64,000 bases of DNA from RPQJ01 sp963793675 (lineage in GTDB: Bacteria; Pseudomonadota; Gammaproteobacteria; Steroidobacterales; Steroidobacteraceae), in contig CAWCBA010000005.1 in the NCBI GenBank assembly GCA_963793675.1, positions 62,001 through 126,000 on the forward strand, given 5' to 3'. The notes below the pieces were generated by a model. It saw only the letters and a program-made list of their open reading frames with translations, was not told the DNA's origin and did not search any database. Shown here piece by piece: positions 22,826 to 32,128 of the stretch; the stretch's first letter is position 1; every line of letters begins with the position of its first letter. The position numbers were made by a program, and so were the translations under genes.

Positions 22826-24355
22826 TCAGCCCGAGACGTCGAAGTTGATGCCCTGGGCCAGGGGCAGGTCCGTGCCCCAGTTAACCGTGCAGGTCTGCCG
22901 GCGCATGTAGGCCTTCCACGCGTCCGAACCGGACTCGCGTCCGCCACCCGTGTCCTTCTCGCCGCCGAATGCGCCGCCGATCTCGGCCCCCGAGGTGCCG
23001 ATGTTGACGTTGGCGATGCCGCAGTCCGAGCCGGCCGGTGACAGGAAACGCTCGGCGTGCTGCAACCGGTCCGTGAAGATCGCCGACGACAGGCCGTGTG
23101 CGACGGCGTTCTGCGCGTCGATCGCTTCATCGAGCGTCTTGAACGAAATCAGGTAAAGCACCGGTCCGAACGTTTCGGTCTTCACGATCTCCCAGTCGCC
23201 GCGCGCGACGACGATGGCGGGTTCCACGAAGAAGCCGGGACGGTCGAGGCGCTTGCCGCCGCAGATCAGGCGGCCACCGCTCGCGACGGCCTGCGCCACC
23301 GCGGACTCGAAGCGAGCGACCGAAGCGGCGTCGATCAGCGGGCCCATCAACGTGCCGTGTGCGAGCGGGTCACCGATGCGAACCTGCTTGTATGCGCCGG
23401 TCAGCCGGCGTTCGAGTTCCGGCATCTGCGATTCGTGCACGAACACGCGCCGCGTCGTCGTGCAGCGCTGGCCCGCGGTGCCCACGGCGCCGAAGACGAT
23501 CGCGGGCACGACGAGATCGAGGTTCGCGAATTCGTCGACGATGATCGCGTTGTTGCCGCCCAGTTCGAGCAGCGACTTGCCGAGGCGCTTCGCCACGCGC
23601 ATGCCGACATCGCGGCCGACGGCGGTCGAGCCCGTGAACGAGACGAGATCGACGCGCCGGTCCTCGACGAAGCGGATCGCAAGCTCGGTGCCTTCGTCGA
23701 TGAACAGCTGGAAGATCGGCGGCAGGCCGTGCCGCTCGAGCACGCGGTTGCAGAGGTGCTGTACGGCGACGGCGCAGAGCGCGGTCTTGGGCGAGGGCTT
23801 CCACACGGTCACGTTGCCGCAGATCGCGGCCAGGAACGCATTCCACGACCACACCGCAACCGGGAAGTTGAACGCGCTGATCACGCCGACCACGCCGAGC
23901 GGGTGCCACTGCTCGAACATGCGGTGATTGGGACGTTCCGAATGCATCTGCACGCCGTAGAGCATGCGCGACTGGCCGACCGCGAAGTCGGCGATGTCGA
24001 TCATCTCCTGCACTTCGCCGTCGCCCTCGGGCTTGATCTTGCCCATCTCGAGCGAGACCAGGCTGCCAAGTTCCGACTTGTACTTGCGCAGTTCCTCGCC
24101 CATCAGGCGCACGGCTTCGCCGCGCTTCGGCGCGGGCACGGCGCGCCAGGCCTTCGCGGTGGCGGCGGCCGAGGCCATGACCTGCTCGTACTGGGCGGGC
24201 GTGGTGGCGCGCACGCGGGCGATGACCTCCCCGGTCGTGGGGTTGACCGACTCGATCACCCCCGCCGAGGCATCGTCCAGCCAGCCGCCCGCGCCCGACC
24301 AGGTGCCGGCGTTGGTCTGCGTGAGCCCCAGGCTCTTCAGGAGTGCGTCGATCAT
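22826..24355 (-). CDS. ALDH7-family aldehyde dehydrogenase (aminoadipate-semialdehyde type)
   Basis: 509 residues, NAD-dependent aldehyde oxidation. Catalytic Cys lies in GQRCTTTRRVFVHES (about 297), with the general base Glu in LLELGGNNAIIVDE (about 263). The cofactor loop is FTGSTAVGRDVGM and the end region is NVNIGTSGAEIGGAFGGEK, the latter characteristic of ALDH7A1/AmaB, which oxidise alpha-aminoadipate semialdehyde (piperideine-6-carboxylate) in lysine breakdown. The start ATG (24353-24355) overlaps the stop of the saccharopine-dehydrogenase gene as ATGA, so the two are translationally coupled. This supports a shared lysine pathway. The longer in-frame ORF upstream is not used. Confidence 0.9.
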   Translation of the reverse strand: MIDALLKSLGLTQTNAGTWSGAGGWLDDASAGVIESVNPTTGEVIARVRATTPAQYEQVMASAAATAKAWRAVPAPKRGEAVRLMGEELRKYKSELGSLVSLEMGKIKPEGDGEVQEMIDIADFAVGQSRMLYGVQMHSERPNHRMFEQWHPLGVVGVISAFNFPVAVWSWNAFLAAICGNVTVWKPSPKTALCAVAVQHLCNRVLERHGLPPIFQLFIDEGTELAIRFVEDRRVDLVSFTGSTAVGRDVGMRVAKRLGKSLLELGGNNAIIVDEFANLDLVVPAIVFGAVGTAGQRCTTTRRVFVHESQMPELERRLTGAYKQVRIGDPLAHGTLMGPLIDAASVARFESAVAQAVASGGRLICGGKRLDRPGFFVEPAIVVARGDWEIVKTETFGPVLYLISFKTLDEAIDAQNAVAHGLSSAIFTDRLQHAERFLSPAGSDCGIANVNIGTSGAEIGGAFGGEKDTGGGRESGSDAWKAYMRRQTCTVNWGTDLPLAQGINFDVSG

Positions 24356-25522
24356 CGGGCACCTCCGGCGACGCGCTGCTGGCCGGTCGTGCCGGCCACG
24401 ATCATGCGCGAGGAGATTTCCTTGCCGCCGCCGTCGGAGTAGTGCTTGCCGAAGCGGTTGCCCAGCACGTCCACCAGGCTGAAGTCTTCCTGGCGCACGA
24501 AGCCGTGGTAGCGCCCCGGGTTCTGCATCACGAGGTCGACCACTGCACAGATACCGGCCGCGGTGGTGACCTGGATCGCCGACCACAGCCGGCCTGCGAT
24601 CACTTGCGGATAGATCTTGCTGACGTAGTTCTCCTCGCGCAGTTCGCCATGCTGCCGGCCCGCCACCGCGACGTAGACGATCACGACGTCCTGCAGCGTC
24701 TGCGGCACGGCGTTCTCGAGCACGCGCTTCAGCGTGGCGCGGTCGAAGTTGAGCTTGAGGTCGTTCATGAGCAGGCGCATCTGCGCACAGTGGCCCGGGT
24801 AGCGGATGGTCTTGTAATCCATCGTTTGCGCTTTCTCGCCATAGGTCTCGGCAAGCGAGCCCAGGCCACCGGACGTGTTGAACGCTTCGTAGATCATGCC
24901 GTCGATCTCGATTTCCTCGAGACCTTCGAGCGGGGCCACTTCGACGGCGCGACCGTCGACCAACGCTTCACACGGATTGCCGTACTCGTTGATCAGGCCG
25001 TCGGTGGACCAGGTCAGCGAATACTTGAGCGCGTTGTTCGGATGCTGGGGCAGGGCGCCGACCCGCAGCTTGACGCTGCGAATCTCGTCGAAGTGCTGGA
25101 TCAGCGCGTTGGCCGCGCATGCTGATGAAACCCGGGGCCAGGCCGCACTGCGGCACGAACGCCCGCGTGGAACCGTCGGCCACCTTGCGAACCGAACGGG
25201 TGACCGCGACGTCCTCGGTCAGGTCGAAGTAGTGGGCGTTCACCTTGCGGGCGATCTCGGCCACCTTCACGTTGCAGTAGAAGGGCAGGCTGGAAATGAT
25301 CGCGTCGGCCGGGTGCTTGCGCAGGTGGGCTTCGAGCAGTGCCGGGTTCGAGGCATCGAATTCGTAGGCGTGCAGGTTGGGCAGACCATGAGCCGCCACG
25401 ACCGAATTGGCTGCATTGCCGTTGACGTCGGCCACGTGGACTTCGTAATCCCGGCATTCCGCGAGGAAGCCGGAGATCAGGGCGCCGATCTTGCCGGCGC
25501 CTAGGATGAGTACCTTCTGCAT
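24352..25522 (-). CDS. Saccharopine-dehydrogenase-like NAD(P) oxidoreductase (frame break)
   Basis: About 389 residues. The N-terminal Rossmann motif LILGAGKIGALISGFL is at residues 4-19. SSLPFYCNVKVAEIARK and FVPQCGLAPGFIS are typical of the saccharopine dehydrogenase / lysine 6-dehydrogenase group. The C-terminal domain from about 25120 downward is in a second frame (GLINEYGNPCEALVDG, EEIEIDGMIYEAFNTSGG, KTIRYPGHCAQMRLLM). One base near 25120 bridges the halves. It would form aminoadipate semialdehyde from saccharopine or lysine, which the downstream ALDH7 enzyme oxidises. No LKR domain or separate lysine-ketoglutarate reductase is seen nearby, so a direct lysine dehydrogenase is possible. 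Confidence 0.85.
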
Positions 25523-25673
25523 CGTCGAAAACTCCTGACTGTGCCCTTGCGGTGGACCAAACGGCCTACCGAGAGCGCGAACTCTGTTTGAGGGGCGCGA
25601 TTCTGACGAAACCGGGTGCCGCCGTATATCCGGTTTCTTTTGCATCGCAAAGTTTACCGGTAGGATCAATGGG

Positions 25674-27029
25674 ATGAACGCCCTACCTCACACTCTGGAA
25701 TGGTCGCCGTCCAGCTGGACCGCCCGTCCCGCGCAGCAGCAACCGACCTACAAGGATCCGCTGGCGCTGGCGCGCGCGGTCGACTCCCTGGGCCGGTTGC
25801 CGCCGATCGTCGTGTCATGGGAAGTCGATGCCCTCAAGCGGCAGATCGCCGACGCGCAGCGAGGCGAGCGGTTCCTGCTGCAGGGCGGGGACTGCGCCGA
25901 GTCCTTCGCCGACTGCGACTCGGGCCAGATCGCCCGCAAACTCAAGATCCTGCTGCAGATGAGCCTGGTGCTCCTGCACGGGATGAAAAAGCCGGTGATT
26001 CGGGTGGGCCGTTTTGCCGGCCAGTACGCCAAGCCGCGTTCCACCGACACCGAGACCCGGGACGGCGTGACGCTGCCCTGCTATCGCGGCGATCTCGTCA
26101 ACCGGCTCGGCTTCACGGCGGCCGAGCGCGAGCCGGATCCAGAGTTGCTGCTGCGCGGGTATGAACGCGCGGCATTGACGCTGAATTTCGTCCGCGCGCT
26201 GATCGACGGCGGCTTTGCGGACCTGCACCACCCGGAGTACTGGGACCTGGGATTCATGCAGCATTCACCGCTCGCCGATCAGTACCGGCAGATTGCGTCG
26301 TCGATCGCCGACTCGCTCGATTTCTTCGAGGCGATGAGTGGCAGCCGCGTGCACGAAGCGAGCCGTGCGCCGTTCTACGCGAGCCACGAAGCCCTGCACC
26401 TGCTCTACGAACAGGCGCAGACGCGCTTCATCCCGCGCAGCGAGCGCTGGTACAACCTGTCGACCCACCTGCCGTGGATCGGCATGCGCACGGCGGATCT
26501 CGGCGGCGCGCACGTGGAGTATTGCCGCGGCATCTCGAACCCGATCGGCGTGAAGGTCGGGCCGTCGATGGATGCAGCGTGGGTCCAGGGCCTGTGCCAC
26601 ACGCTCAATCCCGACAAGGAAGCGGGGCGACTGGTGCTGATCCATCGCATGGGCGCGAAGAACGTCGAGGCCAGATTGCCCGGGCTGATCGAGTCCGTGC
26701 GCGCCACGGGGGTGCCGGTCCTGTGGGTGTGCGACCCGATGCATGGCAACACCGAATCGACGGCAGCGGGCGTGAAGACACGCCGCTTCGAAAACATCCT
26801 GGCGGAGCTGGAGACCGCGTTCAAGGTGCACAGGTCGATGGGCAGCTACCTCGGTGGCGTGCACTTCGAACTCACGGGTGAAGACGTCACCGAATGCACC
26901 GGTGGCGCCCGCGGCCTGGCCGATGCCGATCTCGCCAAGGATTACCGGTCGCAGGTCGACCCGCGGCTCAATTACGAACAGGCCCTCGAACTCGCGATGC
27001 GGATCGCGACCGTTGCCCGTTCGGCCTGA
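25674..27029 (+). CDS. Class II 3-deoxy-7-phosphoheptulonate (DAHP) synthase
   Basis: 451 residues, intact. First step of aromatic amino acid synthesis, condensing phosphoenolpyruvate and erythrose 4-phosphate. The type II (plant/mycobacterial) form is recognised from WSPSSWTARPAQQQPTY at the N-terminus, LLQGGDCAESFADCD with the metal-binding Cys, PVIRVGRFAGQYAKPRS, GMRTADLGGAHVEYCRG, WVCDPMHGNTESTAAG and GGVHFELTGEDVTECTGG. It starts 150 bases from the divergent saccharopine-dehydrogenase gene. It converges with rluE, whose 3' end probably overlaps it. Confidence 0.95.
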   Translation: MNALPHTLEWSPSSWTARPAQQQPTYKDPLALARAVDSLGRLPPIVVSWEVDALKRQIADAQRGERFLLQGGDCAESFADCDSGQIARKLKILLQMSLVLLHGMKKPVIRVGRFAGQYAKPRSTDTETRDGVTLPCYRGDLVNRLGFTAAEREPDPELLLRGYERAALTLNFVRALIDGGFADLHHPEYWDLGFMQHSPLADQYRQIASSIADSLDFFEAMSGSRVHEASRAPFYASHEALHLLYEQAQTRFIPRSERWYNLSTHLPWIGMRTADLGGAHVEYCRGISNPIGVKVGPSMDAAWVQGLCHTLNPDKEAGRLVLIHRMGAKNVEARLPGLIESVRATGVPVLWVCDPMHGNTESTAAGVKTRRFENILAELETAFKVHRSMGSYLGGVHFELTGEDVTECTGGARGLADADLAKDYRSQVDPRLNYEQALELAMRIATVARSA

Positions 27030-27618
27030 CGGTCGGCAGCGCGCGCCGGCCGGCAGACAGTGCGGCTTCGGCCTCGGTTCGCGACACCGGGCGCGCACTC
27101 GCCCGGGCGCAAGCCCGTCGACCGTCCAGGGCCCCACCGCCCAGCGTATGAGTCGCAATGTCGGCAAGCCGACCGCTGCCGTCATCCGTCGGACCTGTCG
27201 GTTCCGGCCCTCGCTCAGTTCGAGCTCGATCCAGGCGGTGGGAATCGCCTTGCGACTGCGGATGGGTGGGTCGCGCGGCCACAGTCCCTCGGGCTCGGGG
27301 ATTACGTGCGCCGGCGCCGGGCGGGTCGGGCCGTCGTTCAGCATGAGACCCCGTCGCAAGGGCTCGAGCGCGTCGTCCGTGGGATCGCCCTCGACCTGCA
27401 CCCGGTAACGCTTGCACGAGCGGTGAACCCGGCTGGCTGATGCGAGCCTGCCAGGGTCCGAAGTCCGTCAACAGCATCAAGCCCTCGCTGTCGTAATCGA
27501 GCCGCCCGGCGGGGTACAGGCCCGGCAGCGACAGGAAATCGGCGAGGCAGCGGCGGCCGTCCGGCGAGGTGAACTGCGGCAGCACCTGGAACGGCTTGTT
27601 GAACAGAACGAGCTGCAT
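26968..27618 (-). CDS. rluE: 23S rRNA pseudouridine synthase RluE (frame breaks)
   Basis: RsuA-family pseudouridine synthase; RluE modifies U2457 of 23S rRNA. From ATG 27618 the first frame gives MQLVLFNKPFQVLPQFTSPD and the active-site block YPAGRLDYDSEGLMLLTDFG, where the catalytic Asp is the D after GRL. From about 27400 a second frame gives VQVEGDPTDDALEPLRRGL, AWIELELSEGRNRQVRRMTA, and VGLPTLRLIRWAVGPWTVDG. The C-terminus is uncertain: the original frame stops at 26968, inside aroG-side sequence, so the gene may really end nearer 27030. No S4 domain, as expected for RluE. Confidence 0.85.
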   Translation of the reverse strand: MQLVLFNKPFQVLPQFTSPDGRRCLADFLSLPGLYPAGRLDYDSEGLMLLTDFGPWQARISQPGSPLVQALPGAGRGRSHGRRARALATGSHAERRPDPPGAGARNPRARGTVAARPTHPQSQGDSHRLDRARTERGPEPTGPTDDGSGRLADIATHTLGGGALDGRRACARASARPVSRTEAEAALSAGRRALPTVRPNGQRSRSASRVRGPVRN

Positions 27619-27755
27619 GAACCTGATTGTCCCGGATGCGGGCATTTCACGCTTGCCCGGACTGAACCGCGCGTCTATTCTTCATTGTGCGGTGCAACAC
27701 GATGCCCGGGGTCCGGTGTGTCTGCCCGCAACGAATTCCACCAGAGGACGACGAC

Positions 27756-29063
27756 ATGACGAATCCGGCTCAACAACTGAGAGATTCCTGGGCGAAAGAT
27801 CCGCGTTGGGCCGGCATTCGCCGCACCTACACCGCCGAAGACGTCGTCCGCCTCCGTGGCAGCGTGCAGATCGAGCACACCCTGGCGCGCCTCGGTGCCG
27901 AGAAGCTGTGGAAGCTGGTCAACACGGAGCCGTACGTGAACTGCCTCGGCGCGCTGACGGGCGGCCAGGCGATGCAGCAGGTAAAGGCCGGCATCAAGGC
28001 CATCTACCTCTCGGGCTGGCAGGTCGCCGCCGACAACAACAGCTACATGTCGATGTATCCCGATCAGTCGCTGTACCCGGTCGACTCCGTGCCGAAGGTG
28101 GTCGAGCGCATCAATTCATCCTTCAAGCGCGCGGACGAGATCCAGCACTCGAAGGGCATCACGCCGGGTCACAAGGACTACATCGACTACTTCGCACCGA
28201 TCGTCGCGGACGCGGAAGCGGGCTTCGGTGGCGTGTTGAACGCGTTCGAACTGATGAAGGCGATGATCCGCGCCGGTGCCGGCGGCGTGCACTTCGAGGA
28301 CCAGCTGGCCTCGGTGAAGAAGTGCGGCCACATGGGCGGCAAGGTGCTGGTGCCGACGCAGGAAGCGGTGCAGAAGCTCACCGCCGCGCGTCTGGCGGCG
28401 GACGTCTGCGGCGTGCCGACGATCATCCTCGCGCGCACCGACGCAGAAGCAGCCGACCTGCTCACGAGCGACGTCGACCCGAACGACAAGCCGTTCTGCA
28501 CGGGCGAGCGCACGCCGGAAGGCTTCTACCGCACGAAGCCGGGCGTCGAGCAGTCGATTTCGCGTGGCCTGGCCTACGCGCCGTATGCCGACATGGTCTG
28601 GTGCGAGACCGGCAAGCCGGATCTCGCCTTCGCGAAGAAGTTTGCCGAGGCGATCCGCAAGCAGTTCCCGGGCAAGCTGCTCGCCTACAACTGCTCACCC
28701 AGCTTCAACTGGAAGAAGAACCTCGACGACGCGACCATCGCCAGGTTCCAGCGCGAACTCGGCGCTATGGGCTACAAGTACCAGTTCATCACGCTCGCCG
28801 GCATCCACAACATGTGGTTCGGCATGTTCGACCTGGCCCAGGAGTACGTGAAGAGCGGCATGACCGCCTACGTCGAGAAGGTGCAGGAGCCCGAGTTCGC
28901 GGCACGCGACCGTGGCTACACGTTCGTGTCGCACCAGCAGGAAGTGGGCACCGGCTACTTCGACGACGTCACCAACGTGATCCAGGAAGGTCATTCCTCG
29001 ACTACGGCCATGCACGGCTCGACCGAGGAAGAGCAGTTCAACACGGGTGGCGCCCACCACTGA
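27756..29063 (+). CDS. aceA: Isocitrate lyase
   Basis: 435 residues, intact. Glyoxylate-bypass enzyme splitting isocitrate to glyoxylate and succinate. The start ATG at 27756 follows AGAGGA. The catalytic loop motif KKCGHMGGKVL is near residue 189. VNCLGALTGGQAMQQVKAG, GWQVAADNN and LAYNCSPSFNWKKNLDD are also conserved. No malate synthase gene is next to it here. Together with acnA and fumC in this window it points to growth on acetate or fatty acids. Confidence 0.96.
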   Translation: MTNPAQQLRDSWAKDPRWAGIRRTYTAEDVVRLRGSVQIEHTLARLGAEKLWKLVNTEPYVNCLGALTGGQAMQQVKAGIKAIYLSGWQVAADNNSYMSMYPDQSLYPVDSVPKVVERINSSFKRADEIQHSKGITPGHKDYIDYFAPIVADAEAGFGGVLNAFELMKAMIRAGAGGVHFEDQLASVKKCGHMGGKVLVPTQEAVQKLTAARLAADVCGVPTIILARTDAEAADLLTSDVDPNDKPFCTGERTPEGFYRTKPGVEQSISRGLAYAPYADMVWCETGKPDLAFAKKFAEAIRKQFPGKLLAYNCSPSFNWKKNLDDATIARFQRELGAMGYKYQFITLAGIHNMWFGMFDLAQEYVKSGMTAYVEKVQEPEFAARDRGYTFVSHQQEVGTGYFDDVTNVIQEGHSSTTAMHGSTEEEQFNTGGAHH

Positions 29064-29131
29064 GCTGACTGCGCCGCGCGCCTCTCCTGGTCTGCCGGGA
29101 GAGGCGGGCGCGGGCTGGGGCTGCCTGCGGC

Positions 29132-29195
29132 CGATCCGGGGCTTTCCCCAGAGCTTGGAAAGGCAGACACGCGCTCTGGGAAAGCTCACGGATCG
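29132..29195. repeat. Hairpin repeat unit C (loop in reverse orientation)
   Basis: Loop CTTGGAAAGGCAGACACGCG at 29154-29173 is flanked by arms CCGGGGCTTTCCCCAGAG and CTCTGGGAAAGCTCACGG that pair with few mismatches. Outer bases CGATCCG and CGGATCG also pair. It lies 68 bases after the aceA stop. Confidence 0.82.
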
Positions 29196-29475
29196 AACGC
29201 CTGACGATACAGCGCCTGAGCTCCTTTTCCGCAAAGGCGAAAAAGGCGCACGGCGCACGCAACATCACCGCGCTCCTGGCCAGTTGCAATACTCCGCGTC
29301 GCTTATCGAGTGACTGCACCTTCTCAGTGGCTGTCAGCAGCGCGCACCCGCCTGACCTGAGCACCTCTGCACCCGACCGGCTACGTGCGCCGTGCGGGTC
29401 GTCGGGCCTGAACCAATGGCCGCTATTGCCGGCTCTCGTTCCTGCCCGACGAGCCGCTCAGGCGCTGCGTAACTA

Positions 29476-29553
29476 AAGCGATTGACCCCGGGCCTTCCCC
29501 CGAGCGCGTGTCTGCCTTTCCAAGCTCGGGGGAAGGCCCGGGGTCGATCGCTT
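29476..29553. repeat. Hairpin repeat unit D (best-preserved copy)
   Basis: Arms of 29 bases (29476-29504 and 29525-29553) match at 28 positions. They enclose exactly the 20-base loop CGCGTGTCTGCCTTTCCAAG (29505-29524). This copy defines the element: long GC-rich stem, fixed asymmetric loop. Confidence 0.88.
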
Positions 29554-29558
29554 GCAAC

Positions 29559-29600
29559 GAGCGCGTGTCTGCCTTTCCAAGCTCGGGGAAAGGCGCGAGG
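29559..29600. repeat. Hairpin repeat unit E (partial, one arm missing)
   Basis: A fifth exact copy of the 20-base loop is at 29562-29581, followed by CTCGGGGAAAGGCGCGAGG. It resembles the right arm of unit D, but only GAG remains on the left. It looks like a tandem duplication or truncation of unit D, nine bases away. Confidence 0.75.
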
Positions 29601-29623
29601 TCGGCTGCTATGCTCATCGCGAC

Positions 29624-30283
29624 ATGACGACGCCAGCCGACACGTCCTTCAATCCGCACTGCACGCTCTGCCCGCGGCTCGCCGGGTTTCTCGCCGAGGG
29701 CAAGCTGCAGTATCCGCAGTATCACTGCGCACCCGTGGCACCATTTGGCGACGCGGATGCCCGGCTCTTGATCGTGGGCCTCGCCCCCGGCTTCCACGGT
29801 GCCAACGCAACGGGGCGTCCGTTCACCGGGGACCACGCCGGCATCCTGCTGTACGAAACCTTGTATGCGTTCGGCCTGTCGACCGGGCCGCAGTCGGTCA
29901 GGGCGGACGACAGCCTGCGCCTCATCGACTGTCGCATCTCGAACGCGGTCAAGTGCGTGCCACCCGGCAACAAGCCGCTGCCGGCCGAAATTGCGACGTG
30001 CAACCGTTACCTGGCGCACGAACTCGCCGGCGTGAAGGCGGGTACGGTGCTGCTGGCACTCGGTGCGATCGCCCACGGCGCGGTGTTGCGCGCGCTGGGC
30101 CTCAAGCAGTCCGCGTTCGTGTTCGCGCATGGTGCCGAGCACACGCTGCCGCGCAATCTCACGATGGTCGACTCGTACCACTGCAGCCGGTACAACACCA
30201 ATACCCGACGACTCACGACCGACATGTTCCGCGCTGTGGTTGGACGAGCAGCGCAATTGGCGCGAATGCGCGCCTCCGACTAA
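29624..30283 (+). CDS. Family 5 uracil-DNA glycosylase (UDGb), Fe-S type
   Basis: 219 residues. Removes uracil, and in known UDGb enzymes also other deaminated bases, from DNA. Iron-sulfur cysteines are CTLCPRLAGF near residues 14-17, with later Cys in DCRISNAVKCVPPGNKP. Motif VGLAPGFHGANATGRPFTGD (near residue 49) is the family 5 version of the water-activating/phosphate motif. DSYHCSRYNTNTRRLT near 183 is the C-terminal His motif. Start ATG 29624; the gene stops 20 bases before uvrC, so two DNA-repair genes are adjacent, likely co-transcribed. Confidence 0.88.
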   Translation: MTTPADTSFNPHCTLCPRLAGFLAEGKLQYPQYHCAPVAPFGDADARLLIVGLAPGFHGANATGRPFTGDHAGILLYETLYAFGLSTGPQSVRADDSLRLIDCRISNAVKCVPPGNKPLPAEIATCNRYLAHELAGVKAGTVLLALGAIAHGAVLRALGLKQSAFVFAHGAEHTLPRNLTMVDSYHCSRYNTNTRRLTTDMFRAVVGRAAQLARMRASD

Positions 30284-30303
30284 CTCCTAATTCCTAACCC
30301 CTT

Positions 30304-32115
30304 GTGACTTTCGACCTGCAGTCGTTCCTCGCGGCGCTCCCGACCAAGCCGGGTGTGTACCGCATGCTCGACAAGGACGGCGGGATTCTCTACGTGGGGA
30401 AGGCGCGGCACCTGCGCAACCGCGTCTCGAGCTATTTTCATGGCCGCGCGCACGCCGACAAGACGATGGCGATGCTCGCGCAGGTGGCGAGCGTCGAAAT
30501 CACGGTCACCGCGTCGGAGACCGAGGCGCTGCTGCTCGAGTTCAACCTCATCAAGCAGCACAAGCCGCGCTACAACATTCTGCTCAAGGACGACAAGAGC
30601 TTTCCGTTCATCCACGTCTCGGGCCACGCCTATCCGCGCATCGCGTTCTATCGCGGCACGAAGAAACTGCCCGGGCGATTCTTTGGTCCTTATCCCAACT
30701 CGGTCGCCACGCGCGAGACACTGCTGCTGCTGCAGAAGCTGTTCCGCCTGCGGCCCTGCGAGGACACGTTTTTCGCGAACCGTTCGCGTCCATGCCTGCA
30801 GTACCAGATCGATCGCTGCACCGGGCCCTGCGTCGGCCTGATCTCGCCTGAGCAATACGCTCGCGACGTCGCGGACGCCGTCAAGGTGCTCGACGGCCGC
30901 AACGTCGAGGTCATCGAAGACCTCGGTCGCCGCATGGAAGAGGCCGCGTCGAAGCTCGAGTATGAGCAGGCTGCGCGCCTGCGCGACCAGATCCAGATGC
31001 TGAAGCAGATCCAGGCGACGCAGGTCATGACGCGGATGTCGGGGCACGACATCGATGCGGTCGGCATTGCGCACGAGGGCGGCGAGTTCTGCGTCTCCGT
31101 CGTCTTCGTGCGGGGCGGGCGCAACCTCGGCAGCTCCAACTACTTCCCGAGGGGCGGCCTCGGCGACGAAGGCGAAATGCTCGCCGGCTTCCTCGCGCAG
31201 TACTACCTCGCGCGCGAGGCGCCGTCCGAGATCGTGCTGTCGCGCCCGGTGGAGGGCGCCGAGGCGCTCGAGCAGGCGCTTGCGCAGAAGGCGGGACACG
31301 CCGTGGAGATTCGCACCAACGTCCGCGGCACCCGTGCGCGCTGGATCGAGATGGCCCGCAACAACGCGGCGCTCGGCCTGAAGATGCGGGCGTCGAGCCG
31401 CGCCACGGTCGCGGACCAGCTCGATGCCGTAGGCCGGGAGTTGAACCTCGGCAAGACGCCGCAGCGTATCGAGTGCTTCGACGTCAGCCATTCGATGGGT
31501 GAGTCCGCCGTCGCGTCGTGCGTGGTGCTCGGCGCCGAAGGTCCGCTGAAAAGCGACTACCGCCGCTTCAACCTGCGCAACATCACGCCGGGCGACGATT
31601 ACGCCGGCATCGAACAGGCGGTCGAACGCCGCTTCGCCCGGGTGATGCGTGGCGAGGCGCCGATGCCCGACCTGCTGCTGATCGACGGTGGGCTGGGCCA
31701 GCTGCATGCGGCCATGGCAGCACTCACGCGGGTGGGCGTGACCGACCTCGCGGTCGTCAGCGTCGCGAAGGGGTCGGACCGCAGGGTAGGGCAGGAACGT
31801 CTTTTCTTTCCCGGGCAGGAAGCCGCGCTTATACTCGCCGACGACTCGCCGGCCTTGCGCCTGATCCAGCGCGTGCGCGACGAAGCGCATCGTTTTGCGA
31901 TCACCGGTCACCGGCAGTCGCGCGATCGCAGCCGGCGCGAGTCGTGGCTCGAGGAGATTCCCGGCCTGGGTCCCAAGCGTCGCCGGGAATTGCTGAAGGC
32001 TTTTGGCGGGCTGCAGGGTATCCGGCAGGCGTCGGTGGAGGACCTGGCCAGGGTGCACGGGATCAGCCGGCAGCTGGCCGCAGAAATTTACGAACGAATG
32101 AATCCCGGGGCCTGA
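30304..32115 (+). CDS. uvrC: Excinuclease ABC subunit C
   Basis: 603 residues, intact, GTG start. Makes the dual incisions in nucleotide excision repair with UvrA and UvrB. N-terminal GIY-YIG nuclease: PGVYRMLDKDGGILYVGKAR (residues 16-35). Cys-rich RPCLQYQIDRCTGPC is near 162-176. UvrB-binding UVR motif LEYEQAARLRDQIQMLKQI is near 218. The RNase H-like endonuclease has IECFDVSHSMGES and LLIDGGLGQL. The C-terminal helix-hairpin-helix pair is EIPGLGPKRRRELLKAFGG. The uvrC-pgsA-tRNA order is the same as in E. coli. Confidence 0.97.
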   Translation: MTFDLQSFLAALPTKPGVYRMLDKDGGILYVGKARHLRNRVSSYFHGRAHADKTMAMLAQVASVEITVTASETEALLLEFNLIKQHKPRYNILLKDDKSFPFIHVSGHAYPRIAFYRGTKKLPGRFFGPYPNSVATRETLLLLQKLFRLRPCEDTFFANRSRPCLQYQIDRCTGPCVGLISPEQYARDVADAVKVLDGRNVEVIEDLGRRMEEAASKLEYEQAARLRDQIQMLKQIQATQVMTRMSGHDIDAVGIAHEGGEFCVSVVFVRGGRNLGSSNYFPRGGLGDEGEMLAGFLAQYYLAREAPSEIVLSRPVEGAEALEQALAQKAGHAVEIRTNVRGTRARWIEMARNNAALGLKMRASSRATVADQLDAVGRELNLGKTPQRIECFDVSHSMGESAVASCVVLGAEGPLKSDYRRFNLRNITPGDDYAGIEQAVERRFARVMRGEAPMPDLLLIDGGLGQLHAAMAALTRVGVTDLAVVSVAKGSDRRVGQERLFFPGQEAALILADDSPALRLIQRVRDEAHRFAITGHRQSRDRSRRESWLEEIPGLGPKRRRELLKAFGGLQGIRQASVEDLARVHGISRQLAAEIYERMNPGA

Positions 32116-32128
32116 CCGAGTCGCCGTC

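Larger units (their letters stand above)
29064..29623. other. 560-base intergenic region rich in hairpin repeats
   Basis: No convincing gene. Open frames here are only repeat translations. It contains hairpin units C, D and E (described separately). The 29200-29470 part shows no recognised feature. Confidence 0.7.

Noticed and set aside
24356..24586. Longer N-terminus for the ALDH7 gene
   Set aside because: The extra residues are the out-of-frame reading of the saccharopine-dehydrogenase 3' end; the ATGA-coupled start at 24355 gives a normal-length enzyme.
29423..30256. Minus-strand ORF with internal ELGKADTRS repeats
   Set aside because: The repeats are translations of the intergenic hairpin units and the remainder mirrors the glycosylase gene.
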